Positions 34,122-40,711 of a stretch of 64,000 nt of DNA are shown here, one piece after another (positions within the stretch are counted from its first letter, which is position 1; the number at the start of each line of letters is the position of its first letter). Source of the stretch: CAG-217 sp963642245 (GTDB lineage: Bacteria > Bacillota > Clostridia > Oscillospirales > Acutalibacteraceae); NCBI GenBank assembly GCA_963642245.1, contig CAVIFY010000002.1, positions 1 to 64,000 of the forward strand, given 5' to 3'. The notes beneath the pieces were generated by a model. That model was not told the origin of the DNA. It was given only the letters and a program-made list of their open reading frames with translations, and searched no databases. A program made the translations under genes and the position numbers.

Positions 34122-34919
34122 TCACAATGCGGTCAGCTCACGAAAGCGGCTGGGCGAATACCCTGTCCCCTGCTTAAAGGCGTAAGAAAAATATTGGGCG
34201 TCCGTATAGGACAGCGCGTCTGCAATCTCGCTGACGGTCATTTGGGTGTTGATCAGATAATCCTTGGCGATCTGCAAGCGACAGTTTTTATAATATTGGT
34301 ACGGCGTCACGCCGAATTTGGCAGAAAATCGGTTGATAATATGATTTTTGGAATAATTCATGGCTCGGCACAGTTCGTCCAGGTCCAGGTGGGTGGTGGC
34401 TCGGTTCTCGATCTCCCGCTTAATGCGATCCGCCAGGTCGTACTCTGCGGTGATCTGCCGGTCATAAATGCGCTGCACCAGGCTGAACAGCACCGGCGCC
34501 ATGGCGATCTGGGCCTTTTCCTGGTCCTGATTGTTGAACCCCAGACTGAACAACCGGGCAAAGGCCTTTTCCACATAACAGCCGGGGAACAGGTAGGTGT
34601 CCCGGGGCAAATAGGTGCGCAGCAGGCAGTCCGCCACCGGGCCGCTAAAGCTGATGAAATACTTGTGCCAGGGGTGCCGGGGGTCCGCATAATAGGTGTG
34701 GCGGCTGCCCTCGGTCAGCAGGAACACATCCCCCGCCCCGGGGTGCAGCACCTGGCCGTTGATCTCCAGGGTGCCGGTGCCGTCCACAATGTATTCCAGG
34801 GAGTTCAGGTCGCTGCACGGTCGGCTGATCCGGTACTTGCCGTCGCACACCGTCTCTCCCACAAAGCGCACCTCCAGCGGTCGCCCGCTCTCCGCAAACA
34901 GCTTGATATTCTCATACAT
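34122..34919 (-). CDS. AraC-family regulator with N-terminal cupin
   Basis: Sugar-responsive type regulator of 265 residues. The N-terminal half forms a beta-barrel cupin (about 40-105, with YIVDGTGTLEINGQVLHPGAGD), the usual ligand pocket. The C-terminal AraC domain (about 165-262) carries LDLDELCRAMNYSKNHIINRFS and the second unit MTVSEIADALSYTDAQYFSYAFK. The gene lies upstream of, and in the same direction as, the metallophosphoesterase/GPH/GH38-like block, so it probably controls that block. AAAGGTG is about 13 nt upstream of the ATG, a rather long spacing. Confidence 0.9.
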   Translation of the reverse strand: MYENIKLFAESGRPLEVRFVGETVCDGKYRISRPCSDLNSLEYIVDGTGTLEINGQVLHPGAGDVFLLTEGSRHTYYADPRHPWHKYFISFSGPVADCLLRTYLPRDTYLFPGCYVEKAFARLFSLGFNNQDQEKAQIAMAPVLFSLVQRIYDRQITAEYDLADRIKREIENRATTHLDLDELCRAMNYSKNHIINRFSAKFGVTPYQYYKNCRLQIAKDYLINTQMTVSEIADALSYTDAQYFSYAFKQGTGYSPSRFRELTAL

Positions 34920-34983
34920 TGTGACAATTCACACCTTTCTTCATCTATACGACTGTCAGCAGCCGTCTATGTGTGATAATTAT

Positions 34984-35012
34984 AATATAACACAAGCCGG
35001 CAGCCACTGCAA
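34984..35012 (-). promoter_or_regulatory. Promoter of the cupin-AraC gene
   Basis: On the minus strand TTGCAG and TATATT with a 17-nt spacer. A short dyad, TGTGACAATTCACA, lies between it and the start codon at 34920-34933 and may be an operator. Confidence 0.6.
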
Positions 35013-35024
35013 TCCCGAGGGCAT

Positions 35025-35059
35025 AAAAAAGCGCTCCCCTGCCAAACACAGGAGAGCGC
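35025..35059 (-). terminator. Terminator after the MarR-MATE operon
   Basis: Read leftwards, stem GCGCTCTCCTG / CAGGGGAGCGC is followed by TTTTTT. Confidence 0.87.
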
Positions 35060-35072
35060 CCGCAGCGCTTAT

Positions 35073-36410
35073 TCACTTTTTGCTCCACACACGGCGGTAC
35101 TTGACAAAGTAAAACAGGCTCATCAGCAGACTGAGCACCTCACCGGCGGTGATGGACAGCCACACGCCGTCGATCCCCCAAATGCGGGGCAGCACCAGCA
35201 CCGGCACCACCATAAAGAGAATGGTGCGGCAAAAGGACAGGATCGCCGAGGTGCGCCCATCGTTCAGCGCCGTAAACCAGCCGGAGGCGTACACATTAAA
35301 TGCCATCATCAAAAAGCTGGTGGCCACAATACGGAAGCCGTGGAGCGCCATCTCCGCCACAGCCCCATTGTTCTTGGCAAAGAAGCCCACCATCTGGCGG
35401 CCAAAGCCAAAGCTCAGCGCCGTGGCAACAGCGCCCGCCACAAACAGCACCCGGCAGCTGATCCAAAACAGCCGCCCCAGCCGCTGCCGATCCTGGCGCC
35501 CTAAATTGTAGCTGACCACGGGAGCAATGCCGTTGGTATAGCCCCGGAACAGGCTGCCGAACACACCCTGGGCGTACCAAATAATACTCAGGGAAGCCAC
35601 GCCGTTTGCCCCGGCAAAGCGCATTAAAATCCGGTTAAACAAAATGGTGATCACAGAGAACGCCAGCACGCTGACCATCTCTGACGCGCCGTTGCCGCAG
35701 CTTTGCCACAGAGTGCGCCAGCGGGCACGGGGCCGCACCAGGTACAGCACCTGGCGCCGATCCACAGCAAAGATCACCAGCCCGATCAGGGACGGCAGCG
35801 CGTAGCCGATACCGGTGGCAATGGCCGCCCCCTGCAAGCCCATACCCAGCTTGGCAATGAACAGCCAGTCCAGGGCAATGTTCACCACCCCGCCTAAAAC
35901 GGACAGCCCGGCGCCCAGCTTGGCCTTGCCCACAGTGATAAAGCTCATGCCGAAAATGGTGCCGAACACGGAAAAAGGCAAAGTAGCCAGTACCGGCAGC
36001 ATATAGGTGCGGCAAACCGGCAGCAGGGCGTCGTCCGCTCCTAAAAAGCGGCACAGCGGATCTAAAAAGATAAAGAACACAATGGTCAGCACCACGCAAA
36101 AGGCGAATGCCGTCAGGGACAGAAAGGAAAAATCCTGCCGGGCCTCTTGTATCTTCTCCTCCCCGATCTTCTTGGCTACCAGCGCATTGCCGCCGGTGCC
36201 GAACATCATACCCAGCGCCGAGCCAAGATAGATCAGCGGCAGCACAATGTTAATGGCAGACAGGGCGTTGGTATCCACCAAACGGGCCACGAACATACCG
36301 TCCACCGAGGAATACAGGCCCATAAATACCGTAGAGAACACCGTAGGCAGTGCAAAGCGCAGCAGCCAACCCAGGGTGATGGGGTGTTCCAATTTTACAT
36401 TCTTCTCCAC
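35073..36410 (-). CDS. MATE-family efflux transporter
   Basis: Membrane exporter of 445 residues with about 12 helices; it starts VEKNVKLEHPITLGWLLRFALPT and includes FMGLYSSVDGMFVARLVDTNALSAIN, the MATE N-terminal signature. I chose GTG 36410 because GGAGGT lies about 5 nt upstream; a TTG at 36422 would place the start within that binding site. The MarR gene ends only about 15 nt upstream, so both are one operon and the exporter is probably de-repressed by a compound the MarR protein senses. A terminator follows. Confidence 0.9.
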   Translation of the reverse strand: MEKNVKLEHPITLGWLLRFALPTVFSTVFMGLYSSVDGMFVARLVDTNALSAINIVLPLIYLGSALGMMFGTGGNALVAKKIGEEKIQEARQDFSFLSLTAFAFCVVLTIVFFIFLDPLCRFLGADDALLPVCRTYMLPVLATLPFSVFGTIFGMSFITVGKAKLGAGLSVLGGVVNIALDWLFIAKLGMGLQGAAIATGIGYALPSLIGLVIFAVDRRQVLYLVRPRARWRTLWQSCGNGASEMVSVLAFSVITILFNRILMRFAGANGVASLSIIWYAQGVFGSLFRGYTNGIAPVVSYNLGRQDRQRLGRLFWISCRVLFVAGAVATALSFGFGRQMVGFFAKNNGAVAEMALHGFRIVATSFLMMAFNVYASGWFTALNDGRTSAILSFCRTILFMVVPVLVLPRIWGIDGVWLSITAGEVLSLLMSLFYFVKYRRVWSKK

Positions 36411-36425
36411 AAATACCTCCAAAAA

Positions 36426-36884
36426 TCACGCGTCTTCTGCGTCTAATATCTCCCTATAAAAATGCGACTCCAACCGCCGGGCAAAGCACTCCAGCGCAGC
36501 AATAAAATCCTCGCCGTATTGCGCCGTTGTCTCCTCTATGGCCCGGTTCTCCGCCTGCACCAGGTCCGCCAGCATACGGCAGGAATAGACCTTGCCTGCC
36601 GGGGTCAACTGTATGGCCATTTCCCGCCGGGTGCCGGGCACCCGCTTCAGCTCCAAATACCCCTCGCGCTGGCAGTCCTTAATGGTGGTGTTCAGCGTGG
36701 TCTTGGGCACCAAAAACCGGGTGCAAATATCCTTTTGGCTGTGGGGCTGTCCGTCGCTTAGCGCATACAGCAGCGTAAAGGTGCTGCAACGCATTTTTTT
36801 ATGCCTGGCCACTGTATCATACAGGGCGTCGATCCGACTGTTGGCCGTTACCATACGCAACAGCAGTTCCTGATTTTTGTCCAT
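36426..36884 (-). CDS. MarR-family transcriptional regulator
   Basis: Winged-helix regulator of 152 residues. The DNA-binding part (about 30-100) includes SQKDICTRFLVPKTTLNTTIKDCQREGYLELKRV, broken here by normal wing residues VPGTRREMAI. It is the first gene of an operon with a MATE exporter. Its promoter has a 12-bp palindrome in the spacer, the arrangement expected for autorepression that is lifted by a ligand. Confidence 0.9.
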   Translation of the reverse strand: MDKNQELLLRMVTANSRIDALYDTVARHKKMRCSTFTLLYALSDGQPHSQKDICTRFLVPKTTLNTTIKDCQREGYLELKRVPGTRREMAIQLTPAGKVYSCRMLADLVQAENRAIEETTAQYGEDFIAALECFARRLESHFYREILDAEDA

Positions 36885-36913
36885 TTTTGCACCTCTGTGT
36901 TCAAGTTTCGCCT

Positions 36914-36942
36914 ATTATAATACGAATTCGTACTTTTGTCAA
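36914..36942 (-). promoter_or_regulatory. Promoter of the MarR-MATE operon with palindromic operator
   Basis: Perfect TTGACA and TATAAT on the minus strand with a 17-nt spacer. The spacer contains the perfect palindrome TACGAATTCGTA (36921-36932), which I read as the MarR operator. Confidence 0.82.
36921..36932. promoter_or_regulatory. Palindromic operator of the MarR-MATE operon
   Basis: TACGAATTCGTA is a perfect 12-bp palindrome between the -35 and -10 boxes, the position expected for an autorepressing MarR protein. Confidence 0.7.
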
Positions 36943-36949
36943 GGCGCAA

Positions 36950-36986
36950 AAAAGCGGCTGCAAGCCATAGACCTGCAACCGCTCTT
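36950..36986 (-). terminator. Terminator after the Zn/Cd-type P-ATPase
   Basis: Read leftwards, AGCGGTTGCAGG pairs imperfectly with CTTGCAGCCGCT and is followed by TTTTTTG. Confidence 0.8.
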
Positions 36987-36990
36987 TCAG

Positions 36991-38868
36991 TTATAATTTG
37001 ATTTTCAGTGCGCGGGTGGCGTTGAGCACCGCCAGCACCATCACGCCCACATCGGCAAAGATCGCCAGCCACATACCGGCAATACCCAGAGCACCCAGCA
37101 CCAGACAAACAGCCTTTACCGCCAGGGCGAACACAATGTTTTGCCGCACGATCTGCAAGGTGTGGCGCGAGATCTTCATCGCCAGTGCGATCTTGGACGG
37201 ATCATCGTCCATCAGCACCACATCCGCCGCCTCAATAGCAGCGTCCGAGCCAAGGGCGCCCATGGCGATCCCCACATCGGCGCGGGACAGCACCGGCGCG
37301 TCGTTGATACCATCGCCCACAAAGGCCAGGTTCTCCTTGGGGCCTTTCTCTGCCAGCAGCTTTTCCACCTGCTCCACCTTGTCGCCGGGCAGCAACTCGC
37401 TCTCTACCCGGTCCATACCGATCTCCGCAGCTACCCGATCCGCCGCAGCCTTGGCGTCGCCGGTGAGCATAACGGTCATTTTTACGCCGTTCTCCTTGAG
37501 CGCAGCCATAGCCGCCTTGGCAGTGGGCTTCACCACATCGGAGATCACAATGCAGCCGATATACTTACCGTCCGCCGCCACATACACGGCGGTGCCGTCG
37601 GTATGCTCGGCAGGCAGGGCGGCGCCGATCTTTTTCATCAGCTTGGCGTTACCGGCAGCCACCGGGTGGCCGTCCACCAGCGCCTGCACGCCGTGACCGG
37701 CGATCTCCTGAATATCGCTGACCCGCTCCCCTTGCAGGGGCTGGCCGTAAGCGTCTTTCAGGCTTTGGCTGATGGGGTGGTGAGAGCCGCTCTCTGCATA
37801 GGCCGCCAGGCCCAGCAGCACCTCTTTATCCACACCCGGCTCCGGGTACACACCGGTCACCTGGAACACCCCTTTGGTCAGGGTGCCGGTCTTGTCGCAC
37901 ACAATGTACTTGGTATCGGCCAGGGCTTCCAGGTAGTTGGAGCCTTTCACCAAAATACCGTTTTTAGAAGCGCAGCCGATCCCGCCAAAGAAGCTCAGCG
38001 GAATGGAGATCACCAGCGCGCAGGGACAGCTGATAACCAAGAAAGTCAGCGCTCTTGTGATCCAGTCTGCCCACATCGCCGGGTAACCGGCCAACAGGCG
38101 GATCACCGGCGGCAGCACCGCCAGCGCCAGGGCGCTGTAACACACCGCGGGGGTGTAGTACCGGGCAAACTTGGTGATAAAGTTCTCAGACTTGGACTTT
38201 TTCATAGCGGAATTCTCCACCATGTCCAAGATCTTGGACACGGTGGACTCGCCGAATTCCTTGGTGGTGCGCACCACAATGCGCCCGCTCATATTGATAC
38301 AGCCGCTGATCACATCGTCGCCGACTTTGGCGTCCCGGGGCACGCTCTCGCCGGTAAGTGCGCCGGTGTTCAGGGTGGTATTGCCCTCTACGATCACGCC
38401 GTCAATGGGCACCTTTTCGCCCGGGTCTACCACGATCTGTGTGCCCACTTCCACATCGTCCGGGTCCACCTGTTCCAGCTTGCCGTCTACCATCACATTG
38501 GCATAGTCCGGGCGAATATCCATCAGGGCGGCAATGTTCTTGCGGCTCTTGCCTACCGCCACGCTCTGGAACAGCTCGCCGATCTGGTAAAACAGCATAA
38601 CGGCCACGCCCTCTTTGAAGTCCTGCAAGCAAAGGGCGCCCACCGTGGCTACTGCCATTAAGAAATTCTCGTCAAACACCTGGCGGTTTTTGATCCCCTT
38701 AAGCGCTTTCCAGAGAATATCGTAGCCGATCACAAAGTACGGCACCAAATACAGAACGATCATGGCCCACTGTGGCAGCGAGGCCAGCTTATCCAGCAGG
38801 ATCACCCCTGCCAGCAGCACCAGCGCAGCGATAATGCGCGCCAGCACTTTCTTTTGTTTCTTACTCAT
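36991..38868 (-). CDS. Heavy-metal P1B-type ATPase (Zn/Cd/Pb class)
   Basis: Metal-exporting ATPase of 625 residues in the plasma membrane. SCPCALVISIP places the transmembrane Cys281-Pro-Cys283 site of the ZntA/CadA class. LTGESVPRD (actuator domain), DKTGTLT with phosphorylated Asp325, MLTGDAKAAA and GDGINDAP (nucleotide and hinge regions) are all present. Unlike typical members it has no N-terminal metal-binding domain; that domain is encoded by the preceding small gene 23 nt upstream. I chose ATG 38868, which has GGGAGGGA upstream, over the ATG at 38883. Confidence 0.93.
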   Translation of the reverse strand: MSKKQKKVLARIIAALVLLAGVILLDKLASLPQWAMIVLYLVPYFVIGYDILWKALKGIKNRQVFDENFLMAVATVGALCLQDFKEGVAVMLFYQIGELFQSVAVGKSRKNIAALMDIRPDYANVMVDGKLEQVDPDDVEVGTQIVVDPGEKVPIDGVIVEGNTTLNTGALTGESVPRDAKVGDDVISGCINMSGRIVVRTTKEFGESTVSKILDMVENSAMKKSKSENFITKFARYYTPAVCYSALALAVLPPVIRLLAGYPAMWADWITRALTFLVISCPCALVISIPLSFFGGIGCASKNGILVKGSNYLEALADTKYIVCDKTGTLTKGVFQVTGVYPEPGVDKEVLLGLAAYAESGSHHPISQSLKDAYGQPLQGERVSDIQEIAGHGVQALVDGHPVAAGNAKLMKKIGAALPAEHTDGTAVYVAADGKYIGCIVISDVVKPTAKAAMAALKENGVKMTVMLTGDAKAAADRVAAEIGMDRVESELLPGDKVEQVEKLLAEKGPKENLAFVGDGINDAPVLSRADVGIAMGALGSDAAIEAADVVLMDDDPSKIALAMKISRHTLQIVRQNIVFALAVKAVCLVLGALGIAGMWLAIFADVGVMVLAVLNATRALKIKL

Positions 38869-38891
38869 ACCTGTCCCTCCCAAGCGCAGGT

Positions 38892-39110
38892 TTACAGAAA
38901 GATCTCGCAGTCGCTCTCTACCCGCTTGCAGTTCTTCCGGGCGGCCGCCATCACAGCGTCCACATCTGCGCCTTCTTCAAATTCCACCTTCAGTTTTAAG
39001 GTCATAAAGCTCAGGGCAGCGTCCTGCACACCGGGGGTCTTTTTAACAGCGTCTTCCATCTTAGCCGCGCAGTTGGCGCAGTCCACATCTACTTTGTAAG
39101 TCTTTTTCAT
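38892..39110 (-). CDS. Small heavy-metal-associated (HMA) domain protein
   Basis: A 72-residue ferredoxin-like metal-binding domain (MKKTYKVDVDCANCAAKMED), with the metal-binding pair Cys11-x-x-Cys14 in DCANC instead of the GMxCxxC of copper chaperones. The Asp before the first Cys is typical of Zn/Cd/Pb-binding domains of ZntA-like pumps. It looks like the N-terminal domain of the downstream ATPase supplied as a separate protein and may deliver metal to it. AAGGAG lies 7 nt before the chosen ATG. It is the first gene of the operon. Confidence 0.9.
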   Translation of the reverse strand: MKKTYKVDVDCANCAAKMEDAVKKTPGVQDAALSFMTLKLKVEFEEGADVDAVMAAARKNCKRVESDCEIFL

Positions 39111-39148
39111 AACCATTCTCCTTATGCAAAATGTTTGTTTTGTTATTC

Positions 39149-39178
39149 TGAACAAGATAACATATTCTCATCTGTTCA
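39149..39178. promoter_or_regulatory. Candidate metalloregulator operator (TGAACA dyad)
   Basis: The inverted repeat TGAACAAGAT ... ATCTGTTCA overlaps the expected transcription start of the HMA/P-ATPase operon. Half-sites of the ATATGAACA type are typical for ArsR/SmtB metal sensors, but no such gene is in the window. Confidence 0.5.
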
Positions 39179-39184
39179 TATGTC

Positions 39185-39213
39185 ATTATATTCAGTCAGT
39201 CAGAGAATGTCAA
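39185..39213 (-). promoter_or_regulatory. Promoter of the HMA/P-ATPase operon
   Basis: Perfect TTGACA and TATAAT on the minus strand with a 17-nt spacer, about 75 nt upstream of the small HMA gene. Confidence 0.82.
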
Positions 39214-39291
39214 TAGCTTTTTGAAAAGATTTGCAAAAAATAGGCAATGCTCCCCTTTTGCTCAGCAAATGTAAACGCAGACCAAACAGAC

Positions 39292-39324
39292 AGAAAAAAC
39301 CGCCCTGCCAAAACAGGACGGTTC
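39292..39324 (-). terminator. Terminator after the MarR gene at 39347
   Basis: Stem AACCGTCCTG / CAGGGCGGTT read leftwards, followed by TTTTTT. Confidence 0.85.
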
Positions 39325-39346
39325 AAATTTACGATTTTATGACAGA

Positions 39347-39826
39347 TCACATATCTGCAATGTTTGCCTGCACGATCTCCAGGATCCGATCCAGTTCCTG
39401 AATATCAGCCTCACTCAGGCCGGCATAGACGGTCTCGATCATCTCGCTCTCCTTGGAACGGAAATCAGCGATCACGGACTTTGCCTTATCCGTAAGAGAA
39501 ATGCGAACGGCGCGGCGGTCTTCCTTATCCCGCTCAACGGTCACATAGTCCTGCTGACGCAACTCCTCAACGCAGCGGCTGATCATGCCCTTGGAGTAAT
39601 CCGTATCGTGGCTTACATCGCGCACGGTCTGCGGGGTCTTGGATTGATCCAGGCACAGCAGGATCTCAACCATACATCTGGACACTTTGGCCTTTTTTTC
39701 GCCCTTTACAGCCACAGCGGCTGCGGCCTCCATGCCTACGGCCTCGGCCAGCTCCTTGCGCTTTTTGGAAACAGCTTTGGAGGTGTGAATGAACTTGCTG
39801 CCGAATGCAGTCATTTTTTTGCTCAT
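39347..39826 (-). CDS. MarR-family transcriptional regulator
   Basis: Winged-helix regulator of 159 residues with a longer, basic and Ala-rich N-terminal segment (about 1-45). The DNA-binding core (about 48-120) contains QTVRDVSHDTDYSKGMISRC and the wing RDKEDRRAVRISLT, the classic D-x-R-A-x-x-V-x-L motif. It has its own promoter and terminator and lies upstream of the metal-pump operon on the same strand. Whether it controls that operon is not shown; MarR proteins can sense metals (AdcR) or oxidants. Confidence 0.9.
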   Translation of the reverse strand: MSKKMTAFGSKFIHTSKAVSKKRKELAEAVGMEAAAAVAVKGEKKAKVSRCMVEILLCLDQSKTPQTVRDVSHDTDYSKGMISRCVEELRQQDYVTVERDKEDRRAVRISLTDKAKSVIADFRSKESEMIETVYAGLSEADIQELDRILEIVQANIADM

Positions 39827-39864
39827 AATGAAGTCCTTTCTGCTTCACCCTCTTCTCATCTATA

Positions 39865-39893
39865 AATATAATATAAAACCAATTTTTTGTCAA
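39865..39893 (-). promoter_or_regulatory. Promoter of the MarR gene at 39347
   Basis: On the minus strand TTGACA and TATATT with a 17-nt spacer in a very AT-rich stretch, about 40 nt before the start. Confidence 0.75.
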
Positions 39894-39926
39894 GTAGAAA
39901 TGCAGAAAATCGTATGCCTTTATTGA

Positions 39927-40538
39927 TTATTTTACACTTTCGTCCGTATCGTCCAGCACCCGGGCGTTTTCGTCAATGATAGGCGCCGTGCGGTTGACTG
40001 CGTCCTCCACAGCGCGACCCACCTTGCGCAGCTGTACATAGCCCACAGCTTCCATCACCGCATACAGCAGCAGCGCCACGCCCAGCATTCTGGCCAGCGC
40101 CAGGGCGGTATGGAACGGATTGGCCATACATACAATACCCAAAATAATGGACACCACCGTCAGCGCCAGGTTGACGCCCCAGCCGGGCAGCAGCCGCATT
40201 TCCCGCCGCAGGGCGATCACCAGGCCGATGATCCCGCCGCAGAAGATAAATGCGCCGAACAGGAACTCCACCAATGTAAGAATACTCTGGTACTTGGCAC
40301 AGACGATCACACCGCACACCATGGAGATCAACCCCACAGACAGCACCACCGGACCGGCAGTTTTGCGAAAATACTGCACCACACCCACGGCACCCATGAT
40401 CAGCAGCGCGCCGCCAAAGGCCAGGCTGATATAGCGAATACTGGCCGCCGGAAAAATCAGCAGCGCCAGCCCGCACAGCGCGGAAATAATAATACTGACA
40501 ATGGAATAGGAACGGAATTTTTCAAACAACTCGCGCAT
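39927..40538 (-). CDS. DUF308/HdeD-like membrane protein
   Basis: Membrane protein of 203 residues with about six hydrophobic helices arranged as DUF308 repeats (for example IVSIIISALCGLALLIFPA and the second FGGALLIMGAVGVVQYF). HdeD of Escherichia coli, a member, is tied to acid resistance, but no biochemical role is known for most. The C-terminal 35 residues are charged and cytoplasmic-like. It has its own promoter. No partner gene is evident. Confidence 0.85.
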   Translation of the reverse strand: MRELFEKFRSYSIVSIIISALCGLALLIFPAASIRYISLAFGGALLIMGAVGVVQYFRKTAGPVVLSVGLISMVCGVIVCAKYQSILTLVEFLFGAFIFCGGIIGLVIALRREMRLLPGWGVNLALTVVSIILGIVCMANPFHTALALARMLGVALLLYAVMEAVGYVQLRKVGRAVEDAVNRTAPIIDENARVLDDTDESVK

Positions 40539-40585
40539 AGCGATCCCTCCAACAAAAGCGATTACCCATCACCGGGCACACCTCA

Positions 40586-40614
40586 TTTATAGCACCAAAC
40601 GGCCGCTTTGTCAA
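40586..40614 (-). promoter_or_regulatory. Promoter of the DUF308 gene
   Basis: On the minus strand TTGACA and TATAAA with a 17-nt spacer, about 48 nt before the start. Confidence 0.75.
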
Positions 40615-40667
40615 ATGATAGACAAACCGCCCCTTTTCAGTATGCCAACGGGGCCGAAAATCATACA

Positions 40668-40702
40668 AAACAGCCCCCGGTGTACCGAGAGCTGCCCTTA
40701 TA
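40668..40702 (-). terminator. Terminator after the EF-G-like gene
   Basis: Read leftwards, GGGCAGCTCTCGG pairs imperfectly with CCGGGGGCTG around TACA and is followed by TTTTG. Confidence 0.65.
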
Positions 40703-40711
40703 TAATATGTA

